Assembly: GCF_040054535.1 (NCBI RefSeq)
Contig: NC_090784.1
Span: 16,957,001-17,021,000, forward strand
From: Antennarius striatus
Lineage: Eukaryota; Chordata; Actinopteri; Lophiiformes; Antennariidae
Direction: 5' to 3'
Length of the DNA stretch: 64,000 nt
Part shown: positions 22,686-34,971 of the stretch, piece by piece
Position numbering within the stretch: position 1 is the first letter of the stretch
How the letters are laid out: every line of letters begins with the position of its first letter
Notes under the pieces: generated by a model
Told to the model about the DNA's origin: nothing
Seen by the model: only the letters and a program-made list of their open reading frames with translations
Databases searched by the model: none
Program-made: the position numbers and the translations under genes

Positions 22686-25629
22686 TCACAGTTTAGCAGT
22701 TGCTTGATTAGGATGAGGTCCCAGCCACTTCTCTCCTGCAACAGAAAACAAAATGAGATTGACAAGACTTTTCACACCAGAGAAATTAGATGTTGATGTA
22801 TCATTGAGAATTTGTTTTCTCACCAATGCAGTGGGCCATGAGCTCAAATCTGTCATTGCCAAAAAATATCTCTGGCTTTCCATTTAAATGACACACCATC
22901 AAGGGGAAGCCAAATGCCTGGAGAGGGGTAGGAAAGATCTTGTTCATCTACCTATAACGTAATGAATCCCCAACTGTCTGTATTTTCTTGGAATATCTCA
23001 AGAACCGTACAAGAACTCTGTACATTAGAGGAAAGGGACTGCAAGGATTGAGTCAACTCAATGTGTAAATAATACAGAAAAAACTACTACTAATCCTATT
23101 TAACATTAAAATTGAAAACTGTTATATCATTCATGAAAACTACTTTCAGTTTTCATGGTAACACTTTGGTAACCCTTCAGTACCAAGTGTGAAGTTATTT
23201 GGATAAGGTTCTCAAGTATGCTGTAAACAGTAATAGCAGGGGCAAAGTAATCAAAGACATGGAAAACAAACTGAACACTGACCCCATAATCAAGAGCATC
23301 CTGTGTTGTTTTTTTCAGCTTGTCTTTGACCTGCTTTGAGGTGGACAACTCCAGCACTTCTTTAGTCTCACTGTCAGACAATCCTGCTTTCATCGCTGCC
23401 TACAATAAATACAGCAATCAATGCTTTAGTGAAATTAAACAAGTCATCAGAAGAACACAGACCCCCCCACCCCAAGACAAAATTACACAATCAGTCCATT
23501 AATATATGACTTATCCTCCATTCATTTAGTAAGTTTGGAGTATAGTTTTGGCTTAAATGCCATGAAGAAATGACCCCTGACCCTTTCGAATCTAGAGTTG
23601 AAACAATGAGGTCAATCAGAAATTCCAAATATCAAACTTACTCACCGTGGTTAGCATATACATAAAATTAAGTGAATATACTATGTATAGTTTGAGAGTT
23701 ATGCCCTTAAAAAAATTTTTTTTTTCTATTTTCGATTCTGCTGCTGTCTTTGTGCCTCTGTTCCACAGGTGGGGAACGTGGATGGAAGACAGGATATCGA
23801 AAAGGCCTGGAAATCCCGCCCCCAATTCAGCGACACCTCACTATGGACATTAAACTCAAACTGGCCTATCTGCCACTCTCTCTCTCTTTGTCTCTTTGAC
23901 TTGACCTATCTCTTTCCCCAATGTATTTCTTTTTCCCAACCAACAGGTCAAGGCGGATGACCACCCTCCAGAGCCTGGGTCCTGCCTGGAGTTTTTTCCT
24001 CAATGAGGGAGTTTTTCCCTGCCACCGTCACTTATGCTTGCTCTGTTGGCTTTCTATCTGTAAAGCGCTTTGAAATGTCTTCAGATGTCTTTAAGCGCTA
24101 TATAAATAAAAGTTGATTGATTGATTATTTTGGATGGACACACTGATGACTATATCACCCCCTCATTTGTATGTCAGGGACAACATTGCTTCTGCATCCT
24201 TTCACACATGATGCAGAGTAAGTCAGAACCTCAGCCAGTGATGCAGGTTCAGTGATGTCTTTGTCCTCACTCCAGATTCTTCTCCACAGCTGCCGTGACA
24301 CCTGCTCCACCAGCTTGTCTCCAGTCTTCTCCCTCTCCTGTACTGCTGTTACAAGTCGCATCGCAGACAAGGAGCCTAGAGGAAGAAAACAGGGCAAATA
24401 AAACTTGATGTCTCATTTATTAGCATTCAATATAATTATTTTACATAGAAAACAATCCTCTCGAAAAGTGATGCTTCAAATAAAAATAATAAGCATATTA
24501 AAAATACACCTCAATATTTCTCAATATTTAAGTAGCTTAAATAATGAAATTGAGGAACAATATATCATAAATAATGGTGAACTAAATGTGCTTGATGGTT
24601 TTTTCATTTTTTATTATTTCTAATTATCATTTATGTGAAGCCATATTCTCACAATGTAAACGGAAGGACAAAAAGAAATCCTTATTTCAATTAAGTCAAA
24701 TTGTTAAAGGAGGAACCATGAATAATGTGTACAATGGACAAAAAAATGTTGAATGAAATTTAATAAAGGACCAGCAGTGGATTGATCCAGTCATGGTCTG
24801 ACTAATACATGACATTGTGGATCTTGTTTGAATGTACCTTTGTTGAACATAACCTCAAAGGGATCAGACGGCGCCTGCAAGGGAACACCAAAATACTCCG
24901 TTAAGCGGTTTATGTCCTTGGTCATGTACAGGAATTTGTTCGGAACCAGACCAGGGGGCTTGTTGCCTATCAGGAAAGATTCATTGTGTATGAAATTTAA
25001 TAGTGCAAAGAATTTCCATACAACATAGAAAATATTCAATTAAATGTCTAGAATATTTACAATGCAGGGAAAATCAATCCAATGCTTTATTTAAATACAA
25101 GTAGCAATGCAATAAAGGTGAAACATTTGACTCTTGCATCCAAATCCAAAATAAAATATATTACCAAAATACGCTTAACAAGCAAAGCACATGTTCCCAA
25201 GTGCATTGCTTGTGAAGAGTAGATATTATGCATATAACAACATATATTGTATTATTAGATTAGAGCTATTGTTGCATTACTTTTTATGCTGAGGTGTTTA
25301 GACTGAAAACCCAAGGCACGTAAAATCACACTTATGTGCATTCATTTATGACATGTGCGTTTGTTACTTTCCAGCACTTGTCTATGTACCTGATCCCTGC
25401 ATGACACCCCCCAGAAAAGCAGGACGGAGTTTGAGATCTATGTTCCAGACATTTCTGTAGCGACACATGATCTGTGAACACAACCATGCAAAGCGTCATT
25501 TTTAATTCCGATCGGTGTTTTTGTTTTTTGTTTTTTTGCTGGAGTCGATAAGAAACAAACCTCAAAGCCAAGCCAAGAGTACGGAGAAACAACGTCGTAG
25601 AACAATTCGATCACTTTCTTAGATGTCAT
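22686..25629 (-). CDS. gstk1: Glutathione S-transferase kappa 1 (7 exons)
   Basis: Minus-strand exons 25629-25561, 25471-25390, 24966-24838, 24375-24230, 23399-23283, 22917-22824 and 22735-22686 join in phase to 228 aa (human GSTK1 226). The enzyme has a DsbA-like thioredoxin fold, conjugates glutathione and reduces peroxides in mitochondria and peroxisomes. The start MTSKKVIELFYDVVSPYSW carries the catalytic serine (Ser15 here, Ser16 in human). Other family landmarks are CRYRNVWNIDLKLRP, GNKPPGLVPNK, RRIWSEDKDITEP, YGAFGFPLMV and FGNDRFELMAHCIGEKWLGP. The last three residues are AKL, a peroxisomal PTS1-type signal (ARL in human). Intron 4 contains a LINE 3' tail. In human, GSTK1, CASP2 and CLCN1 are also close neighbours. 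Confidence 0.96.
23760..24126 (+). mobile_element. LINE 3' end (CR1/L2-like tail) with (TTGA)n terminus
   Basis: Ends with the fish LINE tail TAAAGCGCTTTGAAATG, then GCGCTATATAAATAAAAG and short TTGATTGATTGATT repeats. Upstream is the typical CCTCAATGAGGGAGTTTTTCC stretch. It is 5' truncated and lies antisense in gstk1 intron 4. The clade is inferred from the tail style. Confidence 0.65.
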
Positions 25630-27282
25630 CTTGCCGGTTGCTTTTGCTTTTATTTCCTGACGTACCAGTTTTATATGAAAACACCTACAGCGCGTCTGAA
25701 TGCCACACAAAGTGTGTCGAAGTTCAACCAATCTGACCCGGGTTTTTTTTTTTTTTACTTACTCAAACTAATATAGAAATTATGAAACCGATATATGTGT
25801 TGTTTGCGTTAATAGGCGTATCGCCACATAATAAACTTTTTTTTAAAAAAGTGTCGTTTGTTATATTAAATGTAGTTTTTATTTATGGCATTCATTATAC
25901 GGTTTAGCAAAGACCAAGCAGACAACCCGGAAGTAACGCAGCCTTTCCGGTGACCTTCCGTACTCGGCTTCTGATTGGTCTGGAACAAACAGTGACGTTT
26001 TCGACGCTTGTCAGCGTCGGAGTTCAGCCTGTTTGTCCTTCTGTGTTTCGTTATTGTACCTGCTGGAACTAAGAAGTCTGATGACAATTACAGATGTCGT
26101 CATTGAATTAACAACATAATGGCTCAGAGTAGGAAACCCTTTGCTGTCCTCTTGTGGAACAACCGCTTCCTTTCATTGTATTCTGTGAGGCAGTTCAGAA
26201 TAAAATAGTTTGTCTCCATCTACCGCACTGAAAATGAAACACCGTCATGTTTATGTAAAAAGGTAAAGTAAGCACTCAGTGGCAATAAAATGAACATTTT
26301 GGGTCAATTACACACAAAACTATTATTTTTAAACTGACAGAATTTAATGAAACTTGGAGAAAGAAGGTTTTGGAAGGGTTGGATATACTATTTATTTTAT
26401 ATTTAACCTAATTACTTTAGTCCTTGGTTGAATCTGAAGCAACTGGACTTCTGTTTAGGGGTTGAAGTTGTTTCACTTCTCATCCAAGAGTGATAGGCAG
26501 GTGAGAAATTACTTAGAGATGGCCATTCCAATTTCACATGGCTTGTTTCACTCCTCTTTCTAACCATCTGTCCTTTCAATTTAAAATGTACATACTGTTT
26601 TCTCCAAATGAGTGACCTTTAGATGCTGTTTACAACAAATAGTTGAGTTTGTTTGGTATAAAAATTCAATATATTGTGCCTATGCAATTCCCAAAGGATA
26701 CAACAACTGAAATAAATGTCTTGTCCACATGATAATTTTATGTGAATATCTATGTTGTCAAATATAATTTCAAACTACTTCAAATGCAGGAATAATAAAA
26801 TACTACAGAACATTAACATCATATCTAGGGCACCATTTCTCTTATCTGATCTGTTTTCATTTAATTCAGTACATGTTAGTTTCCCACATCATTTTTCCAC
26901 ATGTTTCACTGGTATTCATAACTCCATTTCTGAAGTAAGTGTTCTTAGTTAAGTTCTGCTGCTGTTTCAAACCTCTGTTTCTATCCTAGTCCTTACTTTA
27001 CATTCTTAATCTGCGTGAAAGTGTTTTCTTATAAACACTAGTTTTTAACTTTTGGCCTTTCCCACCAATTTTATATCTTTAGCAAATGACTGAAATACAA
27101 TTAAAATATCTTCATTAATGTAGAATATCCATAATGGTAAAATAATTAGATTTGCAGGATAACTATTTACTTTTACATTCTATTTACATAGCAACCATCC
27201 ACCGGGATAATGCAGAAGCAACCATACAGACTAACAATGTCTATAAGGATATTAAAGTGTAAATTTCAATTGACATTTCCTT
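25630..27282. promoter_or_regulatory. gstk1 upstream/promoter region and RapGAP gene 3' flank
   Basis: A CpG-bearing stretch at about 25925-26060 has an inverted CCAAT box (CTGATTGGTC), a CRE-like GTGACGTTT and the hairpin CGACGCT-TGTC-AGCGTCG (26002-26019). This is the best promoter candidate for gstk1 on the minus strand. To its right the sequence is AT-rich without exons. TTTATT at 26391-26396 is AATAAA on the minus strand and may end the RapGAP transcript. Confidence 0.4.
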
Positions 27283-30200
27283 TTATGTGACTTCTTGAGG
27301 ACTTGCTTGATCCCTGAGTTCAGTTGACCCCGAAGTGTCAGAGAGTGCAGGTAGAATTCCTGGAGATTTGTCACTGTAAAGTGGAGAAAACAATTATATC
27401 TATTAAAATTAGATAAACAAAACAAAAATATTTTCACCAATTTTATAATTACCTGTCTCCATCTTTTTCTGTCTGTTACAGAAGTTAGAAAAATATATTA
27501 GTTTAAAGCTTTCAGTGAAAATTAGTCAATTGGCTTTGTTAATGTAAATTCGTACCTTAGGCTTCTGTATTGCACTGCCACCAATCTTCCTGGGTACCCC
27601 AAGAGTTTCAAAAGAGTGGCTTCGCACTCTTATGGCTCTCTAGTGATAGAGATTCAATGGAAAATTTGAAAGAAACTAGTAAAATCATCAAATAATATGA
27701 CGGAGGCCAAAAAATACCTTAAAGTTTTCAATAAAGCCTCCACTCCCCTCAGTTGTCCCACGAGCACTCTCAGAAGATGAGAGACTAGACAGCGATGGAT
27801 GTCCCATCATGCACTGTGAACGGGTGGAGAGTTCAGCCTGCAGGCTTTCTAGGAGTGACGAACGAGTGCGCAGCTTTGTAAAAGAGGAGGGACAAGAGCA
27901 CAAACGGCAGGGAAACATCAGAGCACAGACTTGAATATTCACTGACAAATGAAATGAGCTACTACCTCTAGTCTGCTGAACTGTTGAGCCTTATAGCAGG
28001 AAATCTCTGCATTGATGAGTTTGGCCAGAAGGAAGTTTCTAAGGAGGGAACGCTAAAATACAGGACAGAGAAACCAAGGCATAAAACAGCTCGATTTGAC
28101 TGACTATAGGGATTCAAGTTGCTGATACCACAAAACCCAAAGGTAGGCAAAACTATAACTACTGAATAGGAAGAGACTTTCTGGTTCTAAGATAATGGCT
28201 TATTAGTCAGTGGCAGACTGTGAAGAAGAAACACAAAATTTACTATTTGGCTGCTGTTGAGAGATAATTTCCATATTGGATTTTGGAAAACTAAAAGTGT
28301 TTGTTGAGTCTGAAATTATTGCGTACCTTTGCAAAAATTGGAGGATCCGGAAGGAATGGACCAAAGGGAGGGACATCCTCTCTGGCTGTGACTGACACCT
28401 GTAAACAGTGAAAAACAATGGTAGGGCTTCACTAATCACCCTCACCCCTCAGCTGAAACTATTGGCTGGTATTAGCTGATGGCAGGTCAGCTGGATACAG
28501 GTCAGCATCAGTGTATGTTTTTGCTTAAATAACATTTTAATAACATTTTGATTTCTTGATGCCTTTTGATTCAAATCAATAAATCAATTGACTGGAGAAC
28601 ATGTCTGTTGCTTCATTCACCTGGTATGCAGGTTCACCTTTCTCCTCCACTGTCTGAATCCTCCGGACCACCAGGAAACAGTGGAGAAAGTGAGACTTGA
28701 CAACATCAGACAGGAAAGGAGTTTGACCCTCCTGGTAGACCAAAGCTACAATGTCATTTCCAATATGTCGTTTTCTTTGTAACTGTATGGGGAGATTTTT
28801 AAAAAAAAGTGTCGGCATGTGTCAGAAACAAAAAACTTGTTTCTCATCTGTGAGTGCAAGTTACATATTGTTTCACCATCCATTGCTGGTGACACATTCA
28901 CTAACCTGCTGTGGGTCACCTTCTGTGAAAGGCAGCTTAGTCACAACGTGGAACATGATTTGTCTCCCTTGAAAGGAAGTGAAGACTGCCTCATTTCCTG
29001 TTTGACCATGACAGACATCCAGTCCTCCCCTGAACCTGTGAAAAGATGGTGGGGAGATAAATTCCTGTTGTTTTACATTGAAAGTGCCAGTGATCAAGCT
29101 AAACGACAACAATGCACTTTACCCAGTGAAGCCTTGCAGTTGAATGGTGTCTCCCAAAATAGAAAGGAACTCTTTAAACCCTTCACTTTCCTCATTGTTA
29201 CTAAGTATGTCCTCCTCTGTGAACTAGAGATATTATTTGAGGGGGAGTGATTATAATATATCGTGGCCTACTGCAGGAAAATTTCACTTCTGAATTAAAG
29301 CACTTTTTACCTGACCATCCTTTTGCCACAAAATGCCAAACTTGAAATTTGGAGAGACTCTGTGTTCATCAAATGCAGTTATGAGTTCAGGTGCCTGAGG
29401 AATGAAAGAAAGATTTGTCTGAAAGACGGGGTCTTCTTTTTCAGTCCCAGCTCATTTCAGTACATTACCTTGAGGTAGCAGACCACATCAAAATTTGAGA
29501 CAGTCACTCTGTCACAAAGCATCTAGAAAGAACATGAGATTAGACATCCATGAGGTTTTTGTGCTTGTCTCTTCCACTGTGTTTCAAGGGAACCATTGAA
29601 CATTTTATAATGTAACATATAACATAACAAAGACACTGACAAATACTGAGAACGTAAACATTTTCTCTTTCTTTTTGACAGTACTCCTGTATCACAAGGA
29701 TGTAAGAATATTCTTACAGTGTGAAAATGCCACATTTTATCTTGCATCAAATTTTAATATTTCCTCAAATAGAATAAATAATTTTATACCTTTGCTAAGT
29801 CAACTGCAGATGGAAGGTTTGGAAAAAGAGAGACAGAGAAAATTCCATGCAGAGTGCATTCCTTCATCCTGTGAGAAAGGAAAAGCTTTCAGTGACATGC
29901 GGCAGGAAAACTCATTGATAGGTATTTATCTATAGTGACAACATGCAGGTCCTTTCGAACTGAAATATTGCATCTACCTTGTTGATATTTTATGTACTGT
30001 ATATATACAGTAGTATAACAATAGTTAGACTGAAAACAAAAGTTTAACTACATTGTTCTCGTTGTTCTATATCACATTGCTTTCACTTGACTGTGACAAC
30101 TCATCAATCAACTCCCTGCACTCTGAACACCAGTTTGAAGTAAGATTTGAATTGAACAGACACTTTACACCTCTGCAGATAACTGAGTATCGTCTGAATG

Positions 30201-32351
30201 AAGTAAGAAAATAAATAAAAAGAATGACCTTCAGTCGAGCGAAATTCTAAAGGCATCCAATGTAGAATTTGTTGTTACCCTAACCCCACTGGAATTTCTT
30301 TATCAGTGCTATTTGTCTCTTTGTCAGCATCACTCAGAAGATTCTGGATGTAATTTGGATAAATCCATTAGATTATTACGATGATCCCAGTCATCTGTTT
30401 GCAGAATATTTCTAAAAGGTTATTTCCTGATGTGTGACTGGAAAAATTTCAAAATAGTTGTATCAAATTTTATAATTTTATATACAGTGCTCAGACAAAC
30501 ATTCCATCTTGACGTATCCATGAGATCTACCACACATAAAAATCTGATCTGGACCATCGTGATCCACGATGCTTAAATTTATGTGGTTTATGTAAAATTC
30601 CCAACTACAAAATTAGGATTTTTAATTGTTAAATTATAAAAATATTATTTTTAGGCAAATGTTTTCATGTTCACACATTCATATTATGCGGTCAAACTAA
30701 CATAAGACCAGCTTCTAGGTGCGATAACATGATGGAGAAACTCATTTGCCTTTGCAGATGTTTGCAGCCTCTGAGTGCTTTTTAGCTGCTGCTTTATTCG
30801 TCATTCAACATGCAGCAAGCGAGCAAGAAAGTTAATTGCTGTTGAGGCTCGTAGGTTGCCAGTTTGTTGATATTTGGTAACCTGGTGAATCCTCCAGAAT
30901 GCAGCAAAATAAAATGCAATTATAGGCAAATGGCATGATCTCACCCATTCATAAGTAAGGATAGAGAGTAATTACTATATATAAAATGGATTTTTTTTTT
31001 AAATAGAACTCGTGAAAAATACATAACCTTAATATGACCCGTAGCTTGTTCTCCTCATCCTCCAAACACACAGAGAGAACCAGAGGCCCCAGAATCGGAT
31101 CCACTGCTGTGAACGAGTGATGGTACTAAAGGGAAAAAGGATTACACTTAAATGGCTGTCATGTAAAGATCACATAATCTGTGAACTTTACATAAAGTCC
31201 ACTTACTCGTGAGCGAAAGAACTCATGGAAGATTTTGGCCTCTTTGTCTCTCTCCATGATGTCGTAATTCTCTGGATCAAAGCCGCGGTGGGAAGAAGTG
31301 GGACTCACATCTACAGGTTTCTCCAGAGGGGGGTCTATCCAGTAGCCCCCTAACTTAGAAGGAAGGATGAGCGGCAGATCTCCGCCTATCGTTAAAAACT
31401 GAGACTACAAAAGGCAAATTAGAGTAGATAGAATAATTATAAGCGCCTGTCATTTCCATGGAAACAATCATCACTGTATTCATTGAACAGCCAGTACAAG
31501 AGCACACACTCAAATCCAGACTTAGATTCTCAAATTGAAGACTAACCTTCAGAGGAAGAGGGAATTCACACCTCTGCTCATCGATCCTACTGCCCTGATG
31601 AACAGGGGTAGCATTGATGATAAGAAACTTGTGCTGCTCAGACACCACACATTACACAAGATCAATCCTGCTTTAACTCACCTGCAGCTTTTCAATGATT
31701 TCAAACAGCTCAGTGTCCTGATACGAACAACAGTTGGTGCAAGTCAGGCAGAAATGCAGATGAAGAGAAAGGGAAGGAGACACATGGGGAAGAATAGGAA
31801 CATGACACACTGGATTTCTCAGACATAAGATTTTGTAATATGTTAAATATATTTAATTATATGGAAGCTGAATGTGACGCTGATATCACCCTCTGGTTGC
31901 TGCGGGCAGAAAGAAAAGGCTTCTTCTCTCTGTCAGGAGAGTCCAGAATGTCCAGTATGTTGCCCTCTGCAGATTCATCTCTGTAGCAACAGGTTCATTT
32001 AAACAAGAAGACAACGTCACGTCTCAATCAGCTGTTACTTTATACAACATTGCTCAAATGTTAACACCCAACTGCTGTCATGTAATTGAAAATAAAACTT
32101 CACCTCTTCTCTTCCCCACATATGAATCTGTCCACACTGTAAACAAGGAAGTGAAATCAACACGACTCATCTTACAGAGACAGGATTACCAGTCTCCAAA
32201 AATAAAGTCATTTTTTCAGTGTATGTATATTTACTGGAAAATATCAGTCATAAAAAGAGAAAAACAGTGTTGTTACTCACCTTCCATATGCCCCAAAAGT
32301 AAAACTTCTTTTGCGAGAGGCAGGCAAGTCATTCCTCTTTTCTCTCTCCAT
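27283..32351 (-). CDS. Short Rap1GAP-family protein with GoLoco and RapGAP domains (19 exons)
   Basis: Minus-strand exons: 32351-32281, 32136-32104, 31980-31890, 31717-31682, 31594-31547, 31404-31207, 31125-31028, 29868-29790, 29522-29469, 29394-29311, 29223-29123, 29035-28906, 28782-28621, 28398-28327, 28052-27966, 27873-27718, 27639-27556, 27472-27453, 27373-27283. They join in phase to about 564 aa (human RAP1GAP about 663). Residues 66-93 are a GoLoco motif ([27 protein letters not shown]) that binds G-alpha-i/o. The RapGAP domain follows: [43 protein letters not shown], then [12 protein letters not shown]. The last carries the catalytic 'thumb' asparagine (about residue 350), so the GAP should be active on Rap1. 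The tail after about 500 ([14 protein letters not shown]) is shorter than in RAP1GAP. The start codon has a good Kozak context (AGCCATGG). Which fish paralogue this is I cannot tell. Confidence 0.9.
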
Positions 32352-33240
32352 GGCTTTGGTGTCACTCTGAATGTTTGTACATGCCTGTTTGCAATCAGGG
32401 CTGGCTAAGGTTGAATTAATTCACTGTATCATTCTGTCACTCCTCCTTCTCGCTGCCCCCTGCTTCTCACTCATTTAAGCTTCCCTTTCCTCCCTCTGTC
32501 CTGCTGTCAGCCAGACAGGCAGCATTAACCCACTCATGGGTACAGATGCAGTATCGACTGCAAACTGCAGACCTGACACGGTCAAGCTACTTCATGACCA
32601 TTGATCTCCACTCTTGAATTTACGCTTGTGGTGGTTTCCTAGACTGACTGAATTTAAAGAGAGGCTTGTAAATAAATAAAGAAACGGATGAGACATTTTC
32701 TCCAGGACCTGTTACCCTTTGAGTCAGGGAGGATCATCAATTATTGAGAGCACCCACAGTGAGGGTGAGGAAAAAGACAACAGGGGAGGGTGAAGGCCTT
32801 AGAATAGGTAAAGATAGTGAGAGAGAGGGGGGGGGGGGGAGAGAGCAAGTGTAAGTGAGAGAAAATGACTGGAAGATGAAGCGATAGAGGAGTCGTACAC
32901 ATTAAATTGCGTCTAATGTTAAACCCAATTAGTCACCTGTTAAACCTGTTGCTTGTCTTTTTATGGAAGTGGAGAAAATACTCATGTGCAGAGGGCAGAA
33001 TCTATTTACACACCGTTGTATTCTGTTCCTATTCATATCTTAAACTTTGTATGACAATTGTAAAATAGCAGAAAGTAGTAAATAAAATTTTCACACCAAT
33101 CTATCCACTTTTGCATATACAGTACTGTAAAACATTTACTATACAGTAACAGCACATTCAAATTCAAAATGCTCTTGGACCATCAGTCATTGCATTAGTT
33201 TCGTTAGTCTGGGCGTTAGTCTGAAAACAGCTAGGTGATT
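32352..33240. other. Intergenic region upstream of the RapGAP gene
   Basis: Non-coding. A short G-run inside a GA-rich stretch (32818-32850) is the only simple repeat. It presumably carries the RapGAP gene promoter, which I could not locate precisely. Confidence 0.35.
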
Positions 33241-33480
33241 GGTGACGTAAAACGTCAGTAAAGTATTATTTGGCTCCTATTGGCCAACATCCAAAAAATC
33301 GATTCGTGAAGCTCCGCCCCATGATAATAGTGTACAGTACTGCAGAATCTACCCCGCGGAAGTTTGTCTAGAGAAAACGCGATGCTTTTGATTTGTGTGG
33401 TTGACTGACACACTTCGACATTTTCCCACCTTTTTTTTTTTAACGGTTTGGTATTTTGTTGCAGAAACAAAGAACCTCTA
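33235..33480 (+). promoter_or_regulatory. casp2: Probable casp2 promoter with paired CRE half-sites
   Basis: In order: an inverted CCAAT box (GATTGGTGA, from 33236), the palindrome TGACGTAAAACGTCA (33243-33257; two CRE/ATF half-sites), a second inverted CCAAT (CTATTGGCC, about 33277), a GC box (CTCCGCCCC, about 33310) and CpG-rich sequence. The casp2 start codon sits in an exon with an acceptor at 34029, so an untranslated exon must lie near 33400-33500. The RapGAP gene starts about 900 bp to the left on the other strand. Confidence 0.5.
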
Positions 33481-34043
33481 AAAAGTACGTTTGAATTTAA
33501 TCATTATTTCGCTGACCAAGGTGCAGGAAAAAAGGGCAACCAAAGGGCGCTAGCTAGCTTTTTAGCATCGATATCTTGATTTGTTAGCTGTCAATGTTTA
33601 GCTGCAGTGAAGACTAATTTAACTTCAGTCTGTTTCATCGTGACGTTTGTTAAACATCATAATGTGAAGCTAAACATTAGCTTTTTGTCGTCGGAAGCGC
33701 AATAGTGAACTAATTTTGTACACGCTGTATTGTTTAGCTAGCATTGATGATGGAATTGCTTTAGTGGATGAAAACTTTATACGGTATTCATTATAAATGA
33801 TTATTTTGTGATGATATCGTGACTTTTGTAAGTTTTAGCATATAACTATGTAGTAACACGCCCGACAACCATTGCCATAGTAGGGTGTACACGGATATTG
33901 GCTCGTTGACTAAATGTGCCATAGTAAGACAGGTGTAATTGTTAACCATCAATCACTTCATGATGTTGTGGTATTTTCGTTGACGTGAGCTTCAAACTCA
34001 CACACTTGTGTTACCTGTCTTGTTCCCAGGCTATTGAAGCAAA

Positions 34044-34881
34044 ATGTTGGAGTGTGGCATGTTGCAGCGGGACAGTTGGGCTCTTCGGAGGCAGTCTGCT
34101 ATTCTCTGCAAACAGCTGGTGGTGGATGAGCTGCTCGTTCAGTCGCTTCAGGCAGACGACATCCTAACAGATAACATGGCAGAGAGCATCATGGTACGTA
34201 AACACTGGTATATCAATATTGTGTCTTTTAAAGCGGTCATGAAATAGTCTGACTGTTGAGAATAAATACAAGAAACATTATTAAACTCCCATGTTAGGAT
34301 AGCTGGCAGACCTGTCAGTTGTGTGAAATAAGTTCACACAAGAATAGTTGAAGTCGCCCAGAACAAAGAAGGAGACTGAGAAAGCTGAAGGAAGGTAAGA
34401 TTGATTCCATCAAGAAAGAGGAAATCAACTCTCAAAGTCCACCAAAATGTTTCAAGAAGTTTTGTGTGACAATTGGGGAAAATGCGATAGATATATTTTG
34501 TATTTAGGGGTGGCAGTAGCTCAGTCCATTAAGTCTTACACTGGGTACCGGATGTTGCTTGTTCTAGACACAGGTGGGCCAAAAATATTTGGATTGTGAC
34601 TTACAGTGGGAAGTGCCAGTTCACCTCCTGAGCACCGCCAAGATGCCCTTGAGCAAGGCACTGTCATGCTCTATGGAAGCTATGGAAGATTTGACACAAA
34701 ACTGATTTAGCTCATTTTCAGCTTTGTAACAGTTTTATCTCATAATTATTACTGTTTTTGCTTATCTAACAGCAATGAACTTTCACTTATTATTTAAGTT
34801 GAATTTCATCTTTATTAGTGAGCTTTCCTGATCAAATCTATTCCAATCTAGTCTCAGAAACAAAAATGGAAATTACCTGTA

Positions 34882-34971
<90 letters not shown>

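Noticed and set aside
34883-34970. Direct repeats that might suggest a CRISPR-like array
   Set aside because: A simple dinucleotide microsatellite in a vertebrate intron, without spacers or associated genes.
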